From Nageia nagi (Eukaryota > Pinophyta): DNA of 64,000 nt. Position numbers and translations under genes: made by a program. Below, piece by piece: positions 55,951-64,000 of the stretch (within the stretch, counting starts at the first letter, position 1; each line of letters starts with the position of its first letter). The stretch lies in NCBI GenBank assembly GCA_050084985.1, contig JBITNC010000001.1, positions 41,044,001-41,108,000 of the forward strand, written 5' to 3'. The notes beneath the pieces are model-generated. The model saw nothing but the letters and a program-made list of their open reading frames with translations. It had not been told where the DNA came from and searched no databases.

Positions 55951-57945
55951 TGGCAACAAGTGAAACAAATCTAGGAAAAAGCACAGAATTGAATGGACTA
56001 TGAAGCAAACACTGCTAATGGTGTGCAAGCCTATTTGCACATAGCCAATGACATGAAATTCACTACTAGGAAGGCACCTCTATTTGTGCATTTATTGGTA
56101 AATTACATCTAGGTTTCAAAACGTCCATAGGTACGTAAAGTTATTGCATAAAAGTATAAAAATTTCAAATTATAGTGTAAATTAGATAGGTTGTTTCTTG
56201 AAAGGTCAAATGTGTATTATTTATGGTCAAAATGGATAATTCATTATTTTATTAGTTTTTTGGGCATATTCTCAAGAAATCACTCATATATGTTTCTTTA
56301 TAAATCATTAAAACTCACATTGCTAATGGCATTCACCCTGTCTATACACTGCTAATGATGTGCATTTCCTAACTAGAATAAAAAAGAAGAATATATCCTC
56401 TTTCCATAAAGCTTATTGAACTATTTTAAGTGGTGCATATTACTTTTTAGGTTGGTTAAAAAGAAAAAATGTGCTAGTGTTCATTTTTGCAATATGGTCA
56501 ATTTGATTATTGAAAATTAAAACTTTGAATTTGTATATTGCTTTGGGTCTTTTTTGATGATTATGGTTTATTTATAGCAACTTTAACATTGCAATAGTCA
56601 ATTTGAAAATTACAAAAGTACAAATGTTGAAAAAATAGACCATTCATCCACAACACAAAACATGCACTACTACCATTACTCCTAGCCTCACTAGTCCTAA
56701 GCCTTCTCCTAATACCGCTACTTTATCCAAAAAAATATACACCACCCAATATATCACTCTCACTAATCCCATGGGAGGCCATTAGGGCCTTAGCCTACTC
56801 ATATTTAGTCCTAAGTACAATAATGTCATTATCCCTCTTTTCTATTTTATCCATAAAACTCTAAATAAAATCCCATTATTCATTAGGTGGAGGCATATCC
56901 ACCCTCCCTTGTAGCCTCTTCATGGATTTCTCTATGATGCACCCATAATGGCCTCTCCCCTCTTAAGGGTGCACATGTTGTAACATCTAAAACATTGCTT
57001 GAAATATGATATGCTTTGATAATGATGGGGATGATGTGCTAGACCTACAAGAAGATAAATGTTAATGGCGGCCTCAACACTCTAGTCCCTTAAGGCCTTA
57101 GAGTGTTCTCAAAGAGAGGTGTTAAACCTCCTTGATGGAATGTAGGCCCCCTATCCCACAACCAAATGGGCAATAGAAAAATAGGGAATGCCTACAATAC
57201 AATATGATATGCTAATGCTATTGTAATACAATGATAAGCATGATAAAAACAAGCTAAACTACCATGAATTTGGGCTAGAAACATACTACATGCTCACACA
57301 AATGCAATAAACAAGGATACAAGTGCTCCATTGCTCCAAGATAGCTCCATGTACTCTCCAACACATGTAATAATGCTCAAAATTATGTCAAAAGGGTGCT
57401 AGGATGAGCTAGGGCTAGTTGGAAATGGTTGGGGTGCGAGAACCAAATGGGTGGCTAGGCAACTAAAATGCTAATAGAGGGAAAATAGATTTCAAAATTG
57501 GATTTATAGGTTAGGTGTCAGACCGATGGGCCAATCCCAAACCTGACTCATAAAGTCAATAAAGCTTAAGATGGGGTGATAGGATGAAGATGACAAGACA
57601 TAAGATGATGGGGGACAAGATGATAATTTTGAGTTATCTATAGATGCCCCCTTTTGAGGCGAGTGTTGCAAGGTGCGAGACTCAACTCAAAAGCTATCAA
57701 GGAAGATGATGATGATGAAATGATGAAAGGATGAGAAGATGAAAGGATAAAATGATGAGAAGATGAAATAATAAAATGATAAAATGATGATGATCAATGA
57801 CTAATGATGTTTTGCTGATAGACCAAGAGGTGTGAAGGTATGCAAACCTACAACATGCTAAGGCTATGCTAGGATCTACTAACTATGATCAAAGTGATGT
57901 GTATGCAATGTGCTATGATACAACAGGCTGATATAATCGTGTCAA
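55951..57945. other. Non-coding spacer, decayed repeats
   Basis: No gene recognised. At 56640-57010 the minus strand shows scattered coding-like residues (KIEKRDNDIIVLRTKYE) that might be an old transposon protein. Simple ATGATGA-type repeats lie at 57690-57800. Confidence 0.45.
57690..57800 (+). repeat. ATGA-rich simple repeat
   Basis: Degenerate GATGAAATGATGAAAGGATG and GATAAAATGATGAG units. Similar sequence recurs at 59280-59480 and 61790-62180. Confidence 0.65.
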
Positions 57946-57947
57946 GG

Positions 57948-58428
57948 GTACCTATGGCTAGAACACCTTGCGATGCCAACACTATCATGTCATAACCAAT
58001 CAATACCATAATAAAAAAGGGGGAGATGGTATGATATAAAAGAAGTACCTATGGCAATAACACCTCATGGTGCCAACACTATCATGTCATAACCAATTGG
58101 TATAAAAATGAAAAATATAAAAGATAATATGATACAAGAGGTACCTATGGCTATAATACCTCATGGTGCCAACATTTTGATGTTGCAACCAATCAATATA
58201 AAAATGAAAAAGACAAAGATAATATGATATAAGAGGTACCTATGGCTATAACACCTCATGGTGCCAACATTATTGTACCATAACTAGTCAATACAAAAAT
58301 GATAAAGATAAAAGATAATATGATACAAGAGTTACCTATGGCTATAACACCTCATAGTGCCAACACTATCATGGCTTAACTAGTTGGTACAAAAATGACA
58401 AAGCAAAATATAAAATATGATAATAATC
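57948..58428 (+). repeat. 96-bp tandem array, five copies
   Basis: Units start with GTACCTATGGCTATAACACC or a close variant (GTTACCTATGG in the last) at 57948, 58045, 58141, 58236 and 58331. The periods are 97, 96, 95 and 95 bp. Each unit has CTCATGGTGCCAACACTATC, then AACCAATCAATA and an A/G-rich end. There is no open frame through the array. Confidence 0.87.
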
Positions 58429-58429
58429 A

Positions 58430-60320
58430 TAAAAGTAAATGATCTCTACTTTTCTCCAACAGTTGAAGGGTGCTATAGTACATGATTCTATTTTGCCCTA
58501 ATAATTGATGGGTGAAAGAAAAAGCAATCAAGATGAGAGTTGGTTTTGAAAAATGATAGGTTGTATAAGATCATCTTGAACATCTAACCTAATTTTGGTT
58601 TTGACACATTATAAGTTGCATAAGACTAAGTCAAAGAGAAGGATTGCAAAATGGAACTGAAAAGGCATATTGAACAAATAAGCAACAAAAGCAAATGACC
58701 TCTCCTTTTCCTTAATAGTTGAAGGGTGATAATAAAAGCAATTGATAAAAGATAAATAAAAGTAAATGATCTATGCTTTGCCCCAACAGTAAAAGGGTAA
58801 AATGACTACTTAGGATAAGAGCTATTTTTGACACATGATAGGTCGTATAAGATCATTCTAAACAACTAACTGAATTCTAATTTTGATGCATGATAGGTCA
58901 TATAAGATTGAGTCAAAGAAAAAGATCATAGGCTCACAAACCTAACAAGAATTGAACCATAGCATTTTGGCATACAATGCTCAAACAAAGGATAAGACAA
59001 AGATACTCAAAAGATAACCTTGATCCATGCTCAATGGAAAGCAAGGAAGATGAAAACCATGATCAAAAGTGACAAAGTTAAGGTCATGAAATATGATCTT
59101 CCACTGATAAGATAAGATGCCAATGCAATATTAACAAAATGATAAGAGGTAATGTAAGTAAAACATCATCAAGTCATTAATAAGATGTTGATCGATCATA
59201 CCAAAGCTTGAAGTTGTGATAAGACAAGCTTAAAGAGATGATTAACAAAGACCAAAGATATAACTATGATAACAAATGATTTTATTGATGAGGGAATGAT
59301 ACAAGATAAAAGACAAATGACATGATGAAGGAAAAATTACAAAATATAAAAATGATGGAATGATGAATACATGATGTGGATGACAAGATGAGTGGCACAT
59401 TTTATGAAAGCGGCAAAATATAACAATGATGGGACAATGATGAACATGATGGAAGACAATAATAAGAAAAGGGAAAAAAACATAAAGGTAAAGATGAGGG
59501 AAAAAGGGACATAGTAAATGAAACAAAGATAAATAGAAGATGATGAGAGGGTGTGACAAGGATGCACACCACACAATGGAGGAGACAAGATTAGTGCTAT
59601 CCATAAGTGATGACAAAGATAAGATATGATGGTGGTGGGAGATGAGTGATTGCTATCCTACTTATTATTCTTATAGAATTATAATATGAGTAGTAATATT
59701 CTTTCATTCATTCATTCTCTTTCTTAATAAAACCCCTTCTATATTTCTCACTTCTTATTTCCCTTTCTTTCTTAGTTGTAAATACTTGTACAAAGTTCAA
59801 TCTTGAGTTTTTGGGTCATGTCCACCTAGTTTAAGTCCTAATCAGTAGAAGGTCACTTAACATCGCTATTTTGTTAAAGGTTGGTGTTATTTATAAAGCT
59901 CATCTAAGTCATGCCTAGGTTGTATATATGAGTCATGTCCACGATATATGTATGAGTCATAGCTGGGTGAAGTTTATAATTCATTTCTAAGAAGTATTGT
60001 ATATAGTTTGTGTGTTTATCTAAGTCATTCTCAGGATGAATTATATAGAGTCATTTTCAAGATTTGTCTAGTTCTAATTCATTTTTGGCACATTCAGGTC
60101 TTATTTTTAGTGTTATTTTATATATTCTATTTGTTCATCTAAGTTATGTTTGGGCTCTATCTCGAGTCTAGTTATTAAGTTTTGGTCTTAGTGAGGGAGT
60201 TATTTACAATCCCTATTGTATATAGTATATTCATTAGTCTAAATCACATTTGAGCCCTATTACGAGTCAAATTATTTATGTTTTGGTCTAGTGTAGTCCA
60301 AGTATTATTTATGGCCTTTT
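58430..60320. other. Non-coding region with dispersed duplications
   Basis: A segment of about 170-200 bp with GGTGTATAAGATCAT-like sequence, followed by GACTAAGTCAAAGAG, is present at about 58440-58650 and again at 58750-58930. The open frames at 59242-59616 (-) come from ATGATG-rich sequence. At 59820-60300 the motif TCTAAGTCAT or GAGTCATG recurs. No gene recognised. Confidence 0.5.
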
Positions 60321-60369
60321 ATATAAGTGTTAATGTAGGTTAAGTAATGTCACAAGCATTGTTGTAAGA

Positions 60370-60760
60370 GTATAATGAAATAGGGCCCGTGAAAATCCAA
60401 TCATGATGTCATACCATGAAAATCCAATAATGATGTCATACTTTTTAGTAGAAATTAGCAAGCTCCAAATGACTTAATCAATAGGTAGTCCTAGGGGTTC
60501 TTCATAATAGGAGATGTTTGTAACTTTATATTCAACAAACCCTACCAACTTTGAATGATGATGTCATATTTTTTTAAGGAAATCAATGGGAGATGTTTAC
60601 AACTCTTCATTCAATAAACCCTACCAATTTTAAGGGATGATGTCACACTTTTTTGGAGAAATCAATGGGCGATGAACATCTCAAGTTTCAACAATACTTG
60701 TTGATGTGTAATAAGACCCACTAAGGATAAGTAAATACTATAAAAGGAGGTGAACACTCG
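60370..60760 (+). promoter_or_regulatory. LTR-like promoter: TGATGTCA repeats and TATA box
   Basis: TGATGTCA occurs at 60404, 60431, 60560 and 60638, the last two within an 80-90 bp tandem unit (AAACCCTACCAA, TGATGTCA, TTTTT, AAATCAATGGG). A strong TATA box, TATAAAA, is at 60739-60745, followed by GGAGGTGAACACTCG. This is the arrangement of U3 plus core promoter of an LTR, but no matching second LTR or gene is in view. Confidence 0.45.
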
Positions 60761-62723
60761 GATCCACTTGATCAAGAGTATATAACCCTTAAAACTCTAT
60801 CAACATGACAACTATGATTCATTTCCACATGGTAGTATTAGTTCACTCTTAGGATTGAATGTTACATCTTCCTTCATCCTTATAGTATTTGGCACTAGGA
60901 CTGTAGAAAGAAATATTTAATGGTTGCAAAGAGTTAGGTGGTCATTGATTGTAGAGATAGGTTGATTATACACATCGAGATGGTGAATTATGTCTCATAA
61001 ATGCAAAAATAGTTCCAAATGAACCATGGTCAAAGATACAAAAATGGCAAATTACATATGAACAAGTATGAGATTGAAGATCTACAGATTCCAAGAATCG
61101 ATGTTGCATATGGACCATACTTCATAATTAGTTGCAATTAAAGAATCTCCTATAAATACTATAAATATTTAAGTTTATTTAGTCTTTAGGGTAGTTGTAG
61201 TCATAAATGGTGGATAACCACCATTTTATAAAGGAAACATTATAAATAGTGGACTCTTAAAGGTCCAAACAATTGGATATTTTAGCAAAGTTGCCTAGTG
61301 GAAGTGTTATTTTCATATATGATAATATGAGGCTATGGTGTTTTGCCCTCTGCATTTTGTGGTTGTTATCTAGTTTTGTAGTTGTTGTGTGTAAGGGTGT
61401 ATTTGAAGCTGTGGCTATGTATTACAAATGCGATACTCCAAGAGTGAGGTAGTTGATCTATTCTTAGTCTTAGTTATGGATTACTACATGTGCAGTGATG
61501 CCCAAGATGATTATTTTAGTTTACTTCTAGTAGTTTAAGTTTTTATCTCTTTCTTGTTACTCTTATCCTCTTTTATCTCTTTCATGTTAATTTTAGCCTT
61601 TTTCATAGATAGGAATTGGCCTATAACCTAGATATTGAGCAAAAGAGCCCATGAGCTCATTATCCCAACACCTTATGCTCATTCAAGAACCCTGCTGTTA
61701 CCACCAAACCCTTCACATTACATCAACTTGATCAATGCTACCCCATAATATCCACTAGTGGATGACTACAATAAAGGAGTAGGATCTAGAATCGACTACT
61801 AAGATGATAAAATCACAAGACAAGATTAATGACATAATGCAAGTAATGAAAATATGATGTGATAGCACCAAAGATAAAAATGATAAGACAAAGGTCAAGG
61901 ATAAGGATTCCATATCAAACAAGATGACAAGAGACATACACAGACATACAACAATGTCAGTGATACAACATGAGGTAAGAAATGGAAAATAATGTCTTTT
62001 CTCCTCTAGGTACATAAGGGATCGACTTTGACACATGTACAAGATTATACTTTCTCTATTGGGGATTTATGAGATAATGTCAAATGGTTAACCCTAAAGG
62101 AGGACCAAAATTGATACCAAATGATATGATCGATGCAAGTGATGAAAGCATGATGACAAATGCATAAATGAAGGACACAACACAACATGGCAAGGAGAGA
62201 TAACTTGTTGCAAAGGTTGAGACATAATTCGAGTTATTACAACAAGTAAAAAAGGGGTAAAGAATGAAAGTCAAACACCAAAATACAAAGGACCAAGATG
62301 ATGAACTGCATCCTAAGGATAAGGAGGAAGGGGCACACCAAAATCAAAATGATGTCGAAGGATGAATTGTTCAAAGAGGGCAACCAAGGCTTCTTGAACA
62401 ATAGGACCAACAACAAACTCAATTTTGATAGACAAAGAAAGACTCTAAAATAAAGGATGAGACCTAATTTTACCAACCAATTAGAGACCAAGAGGCATAG
62501 TGGATTGATGAGGAGAAAAAGGATGAGAAGTCAAATGATGAAAGGACAAAATAGAATGATGAGAAGGGCTAAAGATATGAGAGGATGGGGTGGTTGGCCT
62601 AGAAGGATTAGAAGGATAAGGTGGCTCTAAGTCTAGATCTAGCTCTTGATTTTGCTTTAGTTGATCAGATCTAGGGGTAGCTACCATATTCATGTTGGAC
62701 TTCGAGTGACACTGAGAGGGGGG
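60761..62723. other. Non-coding region before the last LTR-like block
   Basis: No gene recognised. Open frames at 61755-62804 on the minus strand have no motif, although the one at 62481-62804 has a Ser/Pro/His-rich part. The DNA at 61790-62180 resembles 57540-57850 and 59280-59480 in its GATGA-rich content. Confidence 0.45.
62712..62723 (+). other. Possible polypurine tract
   Basis: CTGAGAGGGGGG directly before TGAATCAG. This is the kind of purine tract that abuts a plant LTR. Confidence 0.45.
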
Positions 62724-63520
62724 TGAATCAGTGTATATAAAAATAATCAATTTAACCTTCTTAAATAAAGATAGATTAGAAGCCAGAGAAAATTGAGCAA
62801 GCACACCAGTACATCACACAACACCAGATGTAACGAGGTTCACCAGATTGGCTACATCCCCGAAAATGACTGCTTGGACACTAATCCAAATCCAGCCATT
62901 AAAGAAAGCTTACAGATTCATAGCACCAACTGTGAAGGGTAGCACCAACTACCACTTTGCAAATAGCAACACCTACTGCTTGGAGCACCAACTCCAGCTC
63001 TCAAGCACCCACTTGAGACAACATTCAAAAAGGAGGAAAGAATACAATTCTAGAAGACCCTCAATGGTCTAGCTCTGATGTTCACTATTTTATCTCTGCA
63101 CACAACTCCAAAGTAACACTCTTAAATAATCACACTCCTATCTACATATTCATTTGCTCACTTCATGTTCTCCTGATACTCCCCTCTTCCGCCCTATTAC
63201 CTCCACGACCACTCTTCTCTCCACACATCTCTCCTCTTCTCTACTGGCACATTTTTACTTCATCTACAATCCACACTTCACGTACTTTCCTGCAACCGTT
63301 ACACATCAAGAAAGCCCCTCACGAAACTGTTCCTGTCATGACACGTTACCAAAAACAAACTCAAAAGGAATCTTTATTTGTAACTGCTCCTGCACTAAAG
63401 AGAATTCACTATCTGAGTCTGCAACTGTTGTAACTGATAAACGCTCCTATTGCTCAAATAGAGTTGTTTAGACAAGTATACCTTTTTCTCCACTGATTTT
63501 GGAGATTTGATAGTATCTGA

Positions 63521-63745
63521 TTATTTCTAATAATTTCGAAATCTTTTCTTCTTCATAATGGTATTTCTGATAATTTCGGACTCTTTTCTTCTTTATAATG
63601 GTATTTCTGATAATCCTGGACTCTTTTCTTCTTCATAATGGTATTTCTGATAATCCCAGACTCTTTTCTTCTTCATAATGGTATTTCTGATAATCCTGGA
63701 CTCTTTTCTTCTTCATAATGGTATTTCTGATAATCTCGAACTCTT
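63521..63745 (+). repeat. Exact 40-bp tandem array
   Basis: GTATTTCTGATAAT starts at 63561, 63601, 63641, 63681 and 63721, exactly 40 bp apart, with a partial copy before it. The units differ by one to four bases. Confidence 0.92.
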
Positions 63746-63779
63746 TGTCTCGCTTACCGGATGTTTATTGTATACACCA

Positions 63780-63971
63780 TGATGTCATCATCTCCGGAAT
63801 CCAGAAGTAGAGTAAAACACTTCCCGCATGATGTCATCATCTCCGGACTCCGAAAGAGAGTTCTAAGGTATCTTCATGGCCTTCCAGACTTTTCAACTTA
63901 ACACCGTGATGTCATCATCTTCGAACTTTGATCTTTACCAAAATGTGACTATCTTATCCTTTATGATGTCA
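63780..63971 (+). repeat. TGATGTCA cluster at the window end
   Basis: TGATGTCA at 63780, 63829, 63907 and 63964, mostly followed by TCATCTCCGGA or TCATCTTCGAA. It is a candidate bZIP-type binding site array; see D LTR and 60404-60645 for the same octamer. Confidence 0.55.
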
Positions 63972-64000
63972 TCCTTTTAATCTGGAACATTTTACTTCCA

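Larger units (their letters stand above)
62724..64000. mobile_element. LTR-like block, runs off the window
   Basis: Begins TGAATCAGTG after a purine tract and extends to the right edge. It holds ACGAGGTTCACCAGATTGGC-type sequence often seen in plant LTRs, a 40-bp tandem array (63521-63745) and four TGATGTCA sites with TCATCATCTCCGGA. The last two features are shared with the U3 repeats of element D, so the two LTRs may be related. The open frames inside (62848-63072, 63154-63471) show no motif. Orientation is uncertain. Confidence 0.5.

Noticed and set aside
57690-58930. Repeated units considered as a CRISPR array
   Set aside because: Units are contiguous and degenerate without unique spacers, and the sequence is from a plant nuclear genome.
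59242-59616. Hydrophobic 124-codon minus-strand open frame
   Set aside because: It is the complement of ATGATG/GATAA-rich repeat DNA. The apparent membrane segments follow from CAT and TTT runs.

Overview
This is a gene-poor, AT-rich stretch of a large plant nuclear genome. It is almost entirely old, nested LTR retrotransposons with satellite-like repeats between them. There is one plant-type pentatricopeptide-repeat (PPR) fragment, a chromodomain Ty3/gypsy element, several Ty1/copia elements primed by initiator-Met tRNA, and no intact host gene. The spacing and depth of decay suggest a gymnosperm, perhaps a conifer, but that is inference. I see no rRNA, tRNA or CRISPR array.

Layout. 1-2557: 3' end and 3' LTR of a copia element (A0, + strand). 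2558-5380: AT-rich, nothing recognised. 5381 to about 36.5 kb: a decayed Ty3/gypsy element E (- strand) whose reverse transcriptase is split at 7461/32700 by a whole copia element B (7462-32699, - strand, LTRs at both ends, target duplication AAATT/AAGTT). B is itself split twice. In its protease lies a chromodomain gypsy element C (11711-18001, - strand, 5' LTR present, 3' end lost). In its gag lies element D (18845-28101, - strand, two LTRs of about 1.23 kb, target duplication GTTCC). The nesting order is E, then B, then C and D. The LTR divergence agrees: B's LTRs differ clearly more than D's.

Element D is the most interesting object. It keeps gag, protease and the C-terminal tail of integrase, but RT, RNase H and the integrase core are absent. 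Between pol and the 3' LTR it carries a sense-strand extra reading frame of about 1,170 codons. This encodes an unrecognised N-terminal domain, a Ser/Pro-rich linker with a basic nuclear-signal-like patch, a long coiled coil and a helical C-terminus. It looks like a non-autonomous family that kept a large accessory protein. All its in-frame stops can be explained by C-to-T changes, and most are TAG.

38196-48258: copia A (+, 5' LTR, primer site, leader, gag, protease, integrase, RT, RNase H) is interrupted at 44831 by the opposite-strand copia F, which is internally deleted and truncated. 48259-49380: gag of another gypsy element (G, +). 49400-52280: AT-rich, with short tandem repeats and a weak polypurine tract. 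52300-52930: PPR pseudogene with an internal triplication. 53390-53560: possible CACTA end. 54540-55950: gag of gypsy element H (+). 55960-62700: non-coding, with a 96-bp tandem array (57948-58428) and an LTR-like promoter region with a TATA box at 60739. 62724-64000: an LTR-like block with an exact 40-bp tandem array and a cluster of TGATGTCA octamers, also present in D's LTR and near 60.5 kb.
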